Shown: in pieces, positions 42,554 to 51,464 of the stretch
Position numbering within the stretch: the stretch's first letter is position 1
Layout of the letters: each line of letters starts with the position of its first letter
Source of the DNA: CAYNRE01 sp964399535
GTDB taxonomy: Bacteria; Planctomycetota; Planctomycetia; Pirellulales; CAYNRE01
Reading direction: 5' to 3'
Length of the DNA: 64,000 nucleotides
Assembly: GCA_964399535.1 (NCBI GenBank)
Contig: CAYNRE010000005.1
Span: forward strand, 310,001 to 374,000
Made by a program: the position numbers and the translations under genes
The notes under the pieces: generated by a model
Told to the model about the DNA's origin: nothing
The model's database searches: none
What the model saw: only the letters and a program-made list of their open reading frames with translations

Positions 42554-43884
42554 AGCGCAACGTGCTCTTGATCGTGGTCGATTGTGCCCGGGCCGAGAAA
42601 ACCACGATCGACCTGCCGCTGGCCAGCGCCGGCACGCGGCGCAGCGCTCCCTTGCCCACCTGGGATCGGCTGCGCTCGCTGGGCGCGTGCTGGTCGAATT
42701 TGCACTCGGTGTCGAGCACCACCACGCCCAACTTCGCCAGCATGTTTACCGGCCTGTTGCCGGCCCACCACGGCATTCGCGAGCATTCGCGCCACACGCT
42801 GTTGGGCAACACCGAAACGCTGGCCGAACGGCTCGCGGCCGCCGGCTACCATACGGCCGCCCAGGTAACCGGCCCCTTGGTTGGGGAAACCGGCCTGGGC
42901 CGCGGGTTTGCCGAGTACCGCTATCGTCCCCGCAGCGAATACCTGCACCTGGGCCTGGCCGAGCAGGCGGCCCAGTGGCTCGCCGGGCTGCCGCAGCCTT
43001 ACTTCGCGCTCTTGCACCTGTGGGAAGCTCACCTCCCCTACCAAAACCCGCCGGGTTTCGACGGGCCCGACCAGGGCCTGACCGGCTACGACCGGGCTCT
43101 GGCCCTGGTCGATCACCACCTGGGGCTGCTCACCGCGGGGGTTGATTTCGAGCGCACCGCGCTGGTGCTCTGTGGCGACCACGGCGAGCGGCTCATGGAA
43201 GACTATTACCTCGACCGGCAGCTCGGCGGCACTCAGCATCCGCTGCTTGAGCTGCGCGAGGCGTTTGAAGCCAACAGCCGTGGCCCGCTGGATTACGACG
43301 CCTGGTTCGGCGAGGTCCAGGCCCGACACGGCAACGCCCTGGCTCGCATCTTCGCCCACAACGTGTTGGGCCACGGTTTTCATCTGACCGAGGACCTGGT
43401 GCGAATTCCCTTGGTGCTGGTCGCCCCCGACCGCGTTCGGGCTGGCGAAACCCGCGACGAGCTGCGCAGCCAACTCGATCTGTACGCCACGCTCTTAGAC
43501 CTGACCGATGTAGCTCCGCGGGCCGACCACCCCCGGCCGGGCCGAAGCTTGCTGGACCCCGCGGGGGACGACTGCATTTACCTTGAAGCCAACGGCAGCG
43601 GTGGAAAGCAGTTCGAGAGCCGCTGTTACCTGCGCGGAGCTAAAACCGGCCGCTGGAAATACTGGCGAGTTGAGGCGCCCCAGACCCACCACGAAGTGCT
43701 CTGGGACCTGGCGGTCGACCCTCGGGAAACGCGCAACGTGGCGGCCGCCGAGCCGCAGCTTTGCCGTGACCTGGGCGCGTGGATCGATCGCCAACTGGCG
43801 GGGCCCGCCGCGCCGCGCACCGACGACCCCATTGCCGGGCGGCTGGTCGAACAGCGCTTGCGCGAGCTGGGCTACGTGGCCTAG
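42550..43884 (+). CDS. Alkaline-phosphatase-superfamily (sulfatase-like) protein lacking the formylglycine Cys
   Basis: 444 residues, start coupled to the glycosyltransferase stop (ATGA). The fold is clear: VLLIVVDCARAEKTT (D11), ASMFTGLLPAHHGIREH, LVLCGDHGERLMEDYYLD, and IPLVLVAPDRV. At the nucleophile position the sequence is TTTPNFASMFTG, with T58 where sulfatases have Cys or Ser, and F62 where they have Arg. It therefore cannot carry formylglycine. A Thr nucleophile is used by phosphoethanolamine and phosphoglycerol transferases of the same superfamily, so a phosphotransferase or phosphodiesterase role is plausible. No signal peptide or membrane helix is seen, so it is probably cytoplasmic. 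Confidence 0.85.
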   Translation: MKRNVLLIVVDCARAEKTTIDLPLASAGTRRSAPLPTWDRLRSLGACWSNLHSVSSTTTPNFASMFTGLLPAHHGIREHSRHTLLGNTETLAERLAAAGYHTAAQVTGPLVGETGLGRGFAEYRYRPRSEYLHLGLAEQAAQWLAGLPQPYFALLHLWEAHLPYQNPPGFDGPDQGLTGYDRALALVDHHLGLLTAGVDFERTALVLCGDHGERLMEDYYLDRQLGGTQHPLLELREAFEANSRGPLDYDAWFGEVQARHGNALARIFAHNVLGHGFHLTEDLVRIPLVLVAPDRVRAGETRDELRSQLDLYATLLDLTDVAPRADHPRPGRSLLDPAGDDCIYLEANGSGGKQFESRCYLRGAKTGRWKYWRVEAPQTHHEVLWDLAVDPRETRNVAAAEPQLCRDLGAWIDRQLAGPAAPRTDDPIAGRLVEQRLRELGYVA

Positions 43885-43897
43885 CCGGGGCGCGGCT

Positions 43898-44824
43898 TCA
43901 AACCGGGGCCTGGCGCGGAAAACAAACCTGTAGCGACCGCGGCACCAGCGCTACCTCGGTGCTGCCCGTGCCGACTAGCTCGCCGTCGCTTTCGGCCGCG
44001 ATGGTCGTTAAGCATTCGATTCGCACCCGCCTGGCTTGGAACTTCTCGATGCTCGGTTCACCCGCGTAATCGCCGCGATACAGCTTGGGCGTTTTCAGCA
44101 GCAGCTTGGCCAGCGACAACGGCCGAAACACGGTGACCTCAAGCCAGCCGTCGTCGAGGGCCACCTGGCCGCCGAAGCGCATGCCGCCCCCGGCGTAGAT
44201 TCCCTTGCTCACGATCAGCGAGAGCAACTCGCGCTCGAGCAGTTCGTCGTCGAGCCAAATCCGAACGCGCCACGGCCTCACACTCAGATAGCTGGCCAGC
44301 GTGGGCACCAGGTAACAGAGCGAGCGGGGGAGCCAGCGGGGCAAGCGCTCTTTGCGCTCGACCACGTCGGCACTTAGCCCAAAGCCGGTCATGTTCAGAA
44401 AATAGCGCGGCCCATCCTGGGGGCGCTCGGGGCGGCGAAACACCCCCACATCAACCGGCTGCAAACGAGGATCGAGCACAATCTGGCGCCAATCCAAACG
44501 GCGATTGCCAGACACCGTGCGGAAATAATCCGACCCGGTGCCGACCCGGGCCACGGCCAGGCTGGCCTCGGGACGCACCAGGCGTTCGTCGGCGAAAAAA
44601 CCCTGCAGCACGGCGTTCATCGTGCCATCGCCGCCGACGGCCACCACTTGTTCGGCGCCGGTTTCCAGCGCCTGGCGAGTCCGGTCAATAGTTTCCTCGC
44701 GACTTCGGCACAGCAGGGCCTCGAACTCCGCGCCGTGGCGGTGAAAATACCGCTGGAGATCTTCCAGCCAGCGGCGCCGCGCACCGCCCCCCGCTCGCGG
44801 GTTGACGACGAACACGCGCTTCAT
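43898..44824 (-). CDS. Diacylglycerol/lipid-kinase-family protein
   Basis: 308 residues from the ATG at 44824; the stop of the upstream GlpD-like gene overlaps it (ATGA). DAGK catalytic signatures: VVNPRAGGGA (6-15), GGDGTMNAVLQG (64-75) and VGTGSDYFRTV. A C-terminal beta-sandwich contains the GGGMRFGGQVALDDGWLEVTV motif of the YegS/DgkB type. It likely phosphorylates a diradylglycerol or related lipid with ATP. As the third gene of the operon with an alkyl-DHAP-synthase-like and a G3P-dehydrogenase-like protein, a role in phospholipid or ether-lipid metabolism is inferred. Confidence 0.88.
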   Translation of the reverse strand: MKRVFVVNPRAGGGARRRWLEDLQRYFHRHGAEFEALLCRSREETIDRTRQALETGAEQVVAVGGDGTMNAVLQGFFADERLVRPEASLAVARVGTGSDYFRTVSGNRRLDWRQIVLDPRLQPVDVGVFRRPERPQDGPRYFLNMTGFGLSADVVERKERLPRWLPRSLCYLVPTLASYLSVRPWRVRIWLDDELLERELLSLIVSKGIYAGGGMRFGGQVALDDGWLEVTVFRPLSLAKLLLKTPKLYRGDYAGEPSIEKFQARRVRIECLTTIAAESDGELVGTGSTEVALVPRSLQVCFPRQAPV

Positions 44825-46380
44825 ACGGGGGCCTCCTGCGGCAGAGCCAGCGCGGCCAGGCGCGACCAACCCTCGCCAATGGCTGCCAGCCCCGCCGCCC
44901 GCTCGCCGCGACGAGCCGCCAGCAGGAACCACCCCAGCCGCCGGTCGACCACGTCCTCTGGTTGCCGGGCAAACTCGTTCTCCAGCGCGTAGAGGGCCTC
45001 GGCCCAGAGGAAGCGCGAGCCCGGCACAATCGGAAGCTCGAGACGCTCCTCGGGAAAACGCTGGATCAATCGCTCGACTTCCATGGCGGCGGCCCCGTAC
45101 CGCTGCCAAAGCATGGCCAGGCGCTGCGATGCCCCCTGGGGCGCCCGGGCGGGGCCTGGCACCAAGGGGGCTAAAGTACCGCACTTGGGCAGCCGCCGCT
45201 GGGCAAAGAATCGGGCGGCCAGCAGATCGACCACCCGCTCGGCCATAGCGCGATACGTGGTCAGCTTCCCGCCGGTGATGGAAACGATGCCGTCCTCGCG
45301 CACCAGCACCTGGTCGTCGCGCGGCAGTTCATCCTCCGATTGGCCGGTGTCGCTGCCGATCAGTGGCCGCACGCCCGCGAACGACTCGATCACATCGGAG
45401 GGCCCCAGCCGCAACTGGGGAAAGTAGCGGTCCACGGCCGCCAACAGGTAATCAACCGCGGCGGCGGTTACCCCCACGGCATCGGGCGGCTGCTCAAAAA
45501 AGGTATCGGTCGTGCCCAGCAGCACCGAGTCTTCCCAGGGTACGGCGTAAATCATTCGGCCATCTGAGGAAACTTCGAGCGCCAAAGTGTCGTTGAGCGG
45601 CCACCGCGCCCGGGGAAGCACCAGGTGGACGCCCGAGGTGAGCCTGAGTCCGAACCGAGGGCTCGAGTCGAGTCTCTGCTGCACGTCGTCGGCCCAGGGA
45701 CCGGCGGCGTTGACCACGGTGCGCGCCAGGATCGAGCCGGTTGAACCATCGAGCGCGCTGCGCAACCGGGCCCGAAATCCGCCGCCGCCGTGGGCCTCGA
45801 GGCGAACTAGCTCGGTGTAGTTGGCCACCTGGGCTCCGGCGGCCGTGGCCGACTTGAGCGTATCGATCACCAGCCGAAAATCGGCCCCCGCGCAATCCCA
45901 GTAGGCCAGCCCCCCGATCAGTCCCTCGCTAGCCAGCCCCGGCAGTTGGGCCAGCGTTTGGCCGCGACTTAAGCGGCGAAAACCCCCGGGCGTGCGCCCC
46001 AGGGCCAGCAACTGGTAGGCCAAGAGCCCGCCGGCCAGCATCCATCGCGGCGTGCGGCTCTGCCGGTAAAACGGAACCACAAACCGCACCGGGCGCACCA
46101 GGTGCGGCGCCACGGTGCGCCACAAGCGGGCCCGTTCGCGACAGGCGGAAAAAACCAGCCGCAGGTGCCCATGTTTCAAGTAGCGCAGTCCGCCGTGGAT
46201 CAACTTGCCGCTTTTGGAACTGGTGCCCGAGGCGAAATCGGCCTTTTCCACGAGCACCGTGCCGAGCCCGCGCAGGGCGGCATCGCGAGCCACCCCCGCG
46301 CCGGTAATGCCGCCCCCCACGATCAACACGTCGCAGGGCCGATCGCTCCAAGCTTCGAGTTGGGCCCTGGGAACCGTCAC
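44821..46380 (-). CDS. glpD: FAD-dependent glycerol-3-phosphate dehydrogenase
   Basis: 519 residues from a GTG at 46380 that overlaps the upstream stop (GTGA). The dinucleotide-binding motif is DVLIVGGGITGAGVARDAALRG (17-38). GlpD signatures follow: SGTSSKSGKLIHGGLRYLKHG, YWDCAGADFRLVIDTLKSA, VNAAGPWADDV, GTTDTFFEQPP, GVRPLIG and SITGGKLTTYRAMAERVVD. It oxidises sn-glycerol-3-phosphate to DHAP with FAD at the membrane. In this operon it could supply DHAP for ether-lipid synthesis or recycle G3P. The C-terminal domain is present. The symbol is by family; a paralogue with a different role is possible. Confidence 0.9.
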   Translation of the reverse strand: MTVPRAQLEAWSDRPCDVLIVGGGITGAGVARDAALRGLGTVLVEKADFASGTSSKSGKLIHGGLRYLKHGHLRLVFSACRERARLWRTVAPHLVRPVRFVVPFYRQSRTPRWMLAGGLLAYQLLALGRTPGGFRRLSRGQTLAQLPGLASEGLIGGLAYWDCAGADFRLVIDTLKSATAAGAQVANYTELVRLEAHGGGGFRARLRSALDGSTGSILARTVVNAAGPWADDVQQRLDSSPRFGLRLTSGVHLVLPRARWPLNDTLALEVSSDGRMIYAVPWEDSVLLGTTDTFFEQPPDAVGVTAAAVDYLLAAVDRYFPQLRLGPSDVIESFAGVRPLIGSDTGQSEDELPRDDQVLVREDGIVSITGGKLTTYRAMAERVVDLLAARFFAQRRLPKCGTLAPLVPGPARAPQGASQRLAMLWQRYGAAAMEVERLIQRFPEERLELPIVPGSRFLWAEALYALENEFARQPEDVVDRRLGWFLLAARRGERAAGLAAIGEGWSRLAALALPQEAPV

Positions 46381-48155
46381 AACAGCTTCCCCGGATTCAT
46401 GATTCCATCGGGGTCGAGCGACTGCTTCAATCCGCGCAGCATGGCCCACTCGGGCTCGGAGCGGCCGGTGTGGCCGCGGTGATCGAGCCCCACGCCATGG
46501 TGATGGCTGATGACCGCGCCGTGGTCTCGAATGGCCTGGTTGGCGGCGGTTTTCAGCGATTGCCACTGGCCCAGGGGGTCGGCAACCTTCTGCCGCCCCA
46601 GCAGCGTGAAGTACAGCGATGCCCCGTCGGGATAAAGATGCGAGGTGTGGCAGTACACCAGCAGCGGCTCGCCCTGCCGCGCGGCCTCGTCGGCCAGGGC
46701 CCGGCGGACCGTTTCGTAGAGCTCGTCGAGCCTGGCCCAGGTGGTGCAGGTTTCCAGCGTGTCGATCAGGAGATGGTTATCCAGCAGTTCATCTCTGAGG
46801 TAAGGCAGCTCGAAACGCCCTTCCAACCACCGCCGGCCCGGGCTGGAGCCCAGCGAGAAGCCTCCCTGATCCGCGAAATGGCGAAGGATCTTCTTTCGCT
46901 GTCGGCGGTTTTCGCGGGGTGGGCCCTCGAGCCCCACCAGCACCGTGGCCAGATGCGGCGGCAACAGGCCCCGCCGCTTCAGCACCCATTTGGCCGCTCG
47001 CCGTTTCCAGGCGGCCAGCCCCTGGGCCGACGACTGCCCCATGGCCAGCGTTCCCTCGGTTTCCGCCTCGTCGGAAACCCGCAACAAGGCCGGCGACAGG
47101 CCGCGGCCCGACTTCTGGAGCAGCGTTCGACAAGCCTCGTTGCCGGCCCGGTAGCTGGGAAACGCCACCATGAAATAGTCTTGGTCGGCCGGCGCGGGTC
47201 GAATTCGCACCGTGGCCGAGACGATCACTCCCAGCGTTCCCTCGCCCCCCACCAACACCTGGGTCAGATCCGGACCATCGCCACGGCGGGGAACGCGCAA
47301 AGTTTCAACGGTTCCGACCGGGGTAACCACGCGCAGGCTTTCGACCAGCCGGTCGATGCCGCCGTAGCCCAGGCAATTCTGCCCGCTGGAGCGCGTGGCC
47401 AGCCAACCGCCGAGCGTCGAGAACTCGAACGATTGAGGAAAATGCCCTAGCAGGTAGCCCTTGGCCCGCAGGTGCTGTTCGAGGTCGGGGCCGAAAATGC
47501 CTGCCTCGACCGTGGCGGTTTGCGATATCGGATCGATCTGCAGCACCCGCTGGAGCCGGCACAGGTCGAGCGTCACCACGGCCCGCAGCCCCGCCGGGTC
47601 GGGCTCCAAACCGCTCACCACGCTGGTTCCCCCGCCAAAGGGGATGACCGCCACGCGCTCTTGGCGGCAGAGCGCCAGCACCCCTGCGAGCTGATCCTCG
47701 TTGCCCGGATAAACCACCACGTCGGTGGCTTGCTCGAGTCGAAACTGTCGCAACCGCAGCAGGTCGCGATAGCTCTTGCCGGCCGAGTGAAGCACCCGCT
47801 CGGCGTGGTCGTGCAAAACGTGCTGGCCACCCACGATGTTCGCTAGTGCTTCGAGCAACTCTGGCCAGGCCCGGCTCGGCGGTATCGTTACCTCGTCGAT
47901 CTTCGAACGGAACGGCGCGGCCAATTCGCCGACCCCCAACCGGCTGCGCAGGTAGGCGACGCCCGATGGGGCATGGTCGAGCCGCATTCGGTGCCCTGCC
48001 GAGCCCCACCCCCACCACTTCATCCGGTATCGATGTTCCACAGTCGCCATGCCTAAGAGCCGGTTCGCGAAACGCCGCGCGGGCGGGCCCAATCGCTTGC
48101 TAGCCAAAATCGAGCGCGCCGCCGCGGTTAACCCGCGCGGAATTGGATTCGGCAT
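46377..48155 (-). CDS. Alkyldihydroxyacetonephosphate-synthase-like FAD-binding oxidase
   Basis: 592 residues from an ATG at 48155; the frame is open to 48209, and an ATG at 48050 is another option. YRMKWWGWG (43-51) matches the start of the AGPS family. The FAD-binding PCMH domain has VVVYPGNEDQLAGVLALC, PFGGGTSVVSG (172-182), and GHFPQSFEFSTLGGWLATRSSGQNCLGYGGIDRLV. The late SHHHGVGLDH (HHH 551-553) corresponds to the essential His cluster of AGPS, and DPDGIMNPGKLL is the usual C-terminus. AGPS exchanges the acyl chain of acyl-DHAP for a fatty alcohol, forming the ether bond. It is coupled to glpD and the lipid-kinase gene, strengthening the ether-lipid reading. Confidence 0.85.
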   Translation of the reverse strand: MPNPIPRGLTAAARSILASKRLGPPARRFANRLLGMATVEHRYRMKWWGWGSAGHRMRLDHAPSGVAYLRSRLGVGELAAPFRSKIDEVTIPPSRAWPELLEALANIVGGQHVLHDHAERVLHSAGKSYRDLLRLRQFRLEQATDVVVYPGNEDQLAGVLALCRQERVAVIPFGGGTSVVSGLEPDPAGLRAVVTLDLCRLQRVLQIDPISQTATVEAGIFGPDLEQHLRAKGYLLGHFPQSFEFSTLGGWLATRSSGQNCLGYGGIDRLVESLRVVTPVGTVETLRVPRRGDGPDLTQVLVGGEGTLGVIVSATVRIRPAPADQDYFMVAFPSYRAGNEACRTLLQKSGRGLSPALLRVSDEAETEGTLAMGQSSAQGLAAWKRRAAKWVLKRRGLLPPHLATVLVGLEGPPRENRRQRKKILRHFADQGGFSLGSSPGRRWLEGRFELPYLRDELLDNHLLIDTLETCTTWARLDELYETVRRALADEAARQGEPLLVYCHTSHLYPDGASLYFTLLGRQKVADPLGQWQSLKTAANQAIRDHGAVISHHHGVGLDHRGHTGRSEPEWAMLRGLKQSLDPDGIMNPGKLL

Positions 48156-48388
48156 CGAGTGTAACGCCTGCGACCTTCGGAAACGAACCGCCGATCGCGC
48201 CGCTCGCAAAAGGCGGGCGCTGGGGACAGAGCAATCGCCCGGCCCGCCGAGGGGAACGCGAGTCGCGGCCCGGATGGCTCGTGAGCAGCGGGGGCCGGCG
48301 GTAGACTGACACCGGGGGGTGTCGAACTCGCGCCGCCGGGCCAGGTTGCGACCCAGGCACCGACACCCGAACCGATCGCACGGACACG

Positions 48389-50893
48389 ATGGAACCCTCG
48401 ATGCACCCCCTAGCCAGCGCCGACTCGCGCCGCCGCCGGCCGACGCTCGCCCATGCCTGGCTGGTGCTGGCCACTGCCGGCACCGGCCTTACCGGGTTGA
48501 GCTGGGTCGTCATCGGGCCAACCGCCAGAGACCGAGTCAGCGGCGCCTTCTGTTTGGCTTGCCTGGCGGCCGCCGCATGGCATTTTCGGCGGCATCCCGG
48601 CCTCCGGGGGGCGCTGGCCATCGGCGGGGTCTGGGCCGGCACTAGCCTGGCCCTGCTGGCGATGGCACCCGCACCCCAGGCAAGCGCGGCGATCTCGCCG
48701 AGCCTTTTGGCCGTCTACAACCTGGGCGCTGGTTCGGCGTTGCCGGTGTTGGTTCTCTGCCGGTTGGGAGTGGCCCAAGCCACGGCTCTGGTGGTTTCCG
48801 TGACGCTGGCCCTGCTGCTCGTCGATGGGCTGAAGTCCGCCGGCTGGCTCCGCACCGCCGAGCAACAGCGTCTGCGATTCGCCCCCGTGGCGGCCGTACG
48901 GCCGGCCGGGGCCGGAGGCGGCGCGCAACCGGGCCGGCCCCCCACGGCCCAGCCCACGGATGGCGGAGCGACCGAGGCACCCGATCCAGCGGCGTTGGCC
49001 GATGTCGAAAACGCGGCCGAAACCCAGTTGCGCCCCTGGATGACGGCCGAGGGCTCGATTCCGCACCCCGTGATCGGTTGGGTCAATCGGCCCCATGGCG
49101 TGATGCGCAGCTATTACCCCGACGATCCCCGGGGCTACTTCGAAACCCGCTACTTCGTGGAAGTGGAGCCGACCGACGACCCGGCCAACTTTTGGCAGCT
49201 CGAAAGCGAGGCCCCAGGCGCCGCTCACCGTGCGGCCGACCCGCCCCCTCCGGCCCGGGTGCGAGTCGAAATCGACCAACCCTCGGCCGAAGATTGGCAA
49301 ATCCGCCTGATACAGCCCGAGATTCCGCTCTCGGCCGGCGGCCGTTACGAGGTGCAGCTGCGAGCCCGAGCCGATGCGCCCCGGCAGGTTCATTTACGGA
49401 TGACCCGCCGGCTGGCGCCCTTCGACCTGGGACTCAACCGGCGACTGCTTCTACAGCCCAATTGGGCTGACTACCGATTCGCGTTCGTCGCCTCGCGCGA
49501 CGAGCCCCGCGCCATTCTGCAATTCGATTTCGGCACCTCGGACACGGCCTGGGAACTGGGGGATGTCAGGTTGCTCGAAATCGTGCCCCAGGCCGATGGC
49601 TCTCAAGGCTCGCACGTGGTATTGCCCCGGCTCGGTACCTGGCGGCTGGAACAATCGGACGGCGCCTCGGGCCGACTGGAACAAGCTGGTGCCCCCCCAG
49701 GGGCAATGCGGGTCGAGATCGACCGGCCGGCGGCCGAGCCCTGGCATTTAGCCGTTTCGCGGGGATACCTGCCGATCGAAGGTGGGGAAAGCTACCTGCT
49801 TAGCGGCCAGATTCGCGCCGATGCCCCGCGTGGGGCCGTCGTCTCGATTTCCGCCTATGCCGAACCCTGGTCGCTGGGACTCTCCAAGGAGTTGGAACTG
49901 ACCCGCCAGTGGACGCCGTTGCAGATGGAGTTCATTCCCCAGCGGACGGGAACCTCGCTTGGTCGGTTTCGCTTCGACGTAGGGGGCTCGCCCGCCGCCG
50001 TCGAGTTGGACCGCCCTCGGCTCGAGGTAGGTCGGCTTGTGCCGCCCCCCAATCGTCCCGCCGAGTCCCTGCCCGTGGCCTATACCGTAACCTACCGCAC
50101 CAATGCGTATGGCATGCGCGGGCCGGAAACAACGTTAACCAGGCCCGATCAAACCCTGCGAATCGCCTGCCTGGGCGACTCGTTCACCTTGGGGGTCGGA
50201 GTCCACGAAGCAGACATTTTTCCGACGCTCTTGGGGCCGTTGCTCGCGCAGGGCCAGTCCCCACCGACTCCCTGGCGGGAGGTTGAAGTGCTGAATTGTG
50301 GCGTCAGCGGTTTCAGCACCCGGGAAGAGCGGCTGTTTTTCGAACAGATCGCCGAGCCCTTCGATCCTCAGATCGTGTTGGTGGTGATGGTCTCCAACGA
50401 CGACCTGTCGTACTTGGAAGAGGTGGAGCGGGGCTATCTGGACGACGAATCGCCCGCCGAGGCCGCCCCGGCCGCCTGGATGATGCTTCGCCGGTTGCAG
50501 CACCGCCGCCCCCCGCCCGATTTCTCGCGGTGTGTCACCGAGCTCAAGCAATTAGAGGCCCGCTGCCTAGCCCAGAACCGGAAGCTCGGAGTAGTCGTAT
50601 TCCGCATGTTTCCCCATGATTCGCAGTGGCTTGCGCTGCTTGAGACGGTGCAAAAGGGGCTCGCCGGGTCCTCGATTCCCGTGCTCGACTTGGGCCCGAG
50701 CCTGTACGAAGGCCGAGATCTTGCCGAGCTGTTGGTGCACCGCATCGACGGGCATCCCAGTGCACTGGCCCATCGGCTGGCAAGCGAGCAAATTGCCGCC
50801 TGGCTCCAGGGGCTGGGCTGGCTGAGGGCCAGCCCAGCGGCTGCCCGCAACGCACCGATGCCCAGCGCGGCACGGGGTGGCACCGGGGAATAA
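48389..50893 (+). CDS. Membrane protein with duplicated beta modules and C-terminal SGNH hydrolase domain
   Basis: 834 residues. The first 155 residues contain four probable membrane helices (HAWLVLATAGTGLTGLSWVVIG and so on). A Pro/Ala linker follows. Two similar beta-rich modules of about 120 residues come next; each starts RVEID and contains GG-Y/SYxLxxxxRADAPR and WxxxxxxF (about residues 285-400 and 440-555), like CBM4/9 folds. The C-terminus is an SGNH esterase: GDS block with S598 in CLGDSFTLG, NCGVSGFS, N670 in VSNDD, and D787/H789 in DGHPS. It probably trims or adds acyl groups on an envelope polysaccharide; the substrate is unknown. It is divergent from the ether-lipid operon. Confidence 0.8.
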   Translation: MEPSMHPLASADSRRRRPTLAHAWLVLATAGTGLTGLSWVVIGPTARDRVSGAFCLACLAAAAWHFRRHPGLRGALAIGGVWAGTSLALLAMAPAPQASAAISPSLLAVYNLGAGSALPVLVLCRLGVAQATALVVSVTLALLLVDGLKSAGWLRTAEQQRLRFAPVAAVRPAGAGGGAQPGRPPTAQPTDGGATEAPDPAALADVENAAETQLRPWMTAEGSIPHPVIGWVNRPHGVMRSYYPDDPRGYFETRYFVEVEPTDDPANFWQLESEAPGAAHRAADPPPPARVRVEIDQPSAEDWQIRLIQPEIPLSAGGRYEVQLRARADAPRQVHLRMTRRLAPFDLGLNRRLLLQPNWADYRFAFVASRDEPRAILQFDFGTSDTAWELGDVRLLEIVPQADGSQGSHVVLPRLGTWRLEQSDGASGRLEQAGAPPGAMRVEIDRPAAEPWHLAVSRGYLPIEGGESYLLSGQIRADAPRGAVVSISAYAEPWSLGLSKELELTRQWTPLQMEFIPQRTGTSLGRFRFDVGGSPAAVELDRPRLEVGRLVPPPNRPAESLPVAYTVTYRTNAYGMRGPETTLTRPDQTLRIACLGDSFTLGVGVHEADIFPTLLGPLLAQGQSPPTPWREVEVLNCGVSGFSTREERLFFEQIAEPFDPQIVLVVMVSNDDLSYLEEVERGYLDDESPAEAAPAAWMMLRRLQHRRPPPDFSRCVTELKQLEARCLAQNRKLGVVVFRMFPHDSQWLALLETVQKGLAGSSIPVLDLGPSLYEGRDLAELLVHRIDGHPSALAHRLASEQIAAWLQGLGWLRASPAAARNAPMPSAARGGTGE

Positions 50894-51464
50894 AGGGCTT
50901 AAGGGGATGCGAGCCCGACAGATTGGTATTCAAAAACAACCTACCTCGGTGGGCTCAGCTTAATTGAATGCAGACGGGTCAGGCGGCCTGCGTCGCGGCG
51001 GGGAAGCAACGGCGGAAGAATTGCGCAACGAGGGTGAAATCGTTCGCGCTCCGCATGCTTAGCAGGCTAATACTTATGTCCTGCTGAAGTGATGGAACTG
51101 CAACGATAGTAACGACTTTTTGCTTGACATTGATTCTCTGGGCTGACTAGGATTCCAAGGGTGTGGATGGAGGGAAGTTCTCGACTCCGATGGACCTTCG
51201 GACGGACCGTCGAGGCGAGATAGTTGGCCCCCCAATAGGGGTCTCAGCTCAGTTCACCAGCGACTTCGCGCGCCGGAAGCCAGGCGCGCGGCTCTCGAAG
51301 TTTCAAGTTCACCGAGAGAACGCTCACCGCGAATAAGCTCAATGGGAAGCTGGCGTGCCGCAAGTATGAGCTTGCCCGCGCAGGTGAAGTGTCGCTTGGT
51401 CGCGACGGTCCGGGGCTTGGGTTCATTGGCCATCATTTGGGTCATTCAAGAAGGGACGAGGGAG
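50894..51464. other. Intergenic region with promoter and long leader of a PEP-CTERM gene
   Basis: A 6-bp hairpin (AGCAGG near 51062, CCTGCT near 51081) lies upstream of the promoter at 51124. From about 51160 to 51464 is an untranslated leader of roughly 300 bases. An in-frame ATG at 51342 precedes the chosen start, but its extra residues look untranslated. Confidence 0.5.
51124..51153 (+). promoter_or_regulatory. Sigma-70-like promoter of the PEP-CTERM/dockerin gene
   Basis: A perfect TTGACA (51124-51129) and TAGGAT (51148-51153) are separated by 18 bases; a start near 51160 is predicted, 300 bases before the ATG. Confidence 0.6.
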
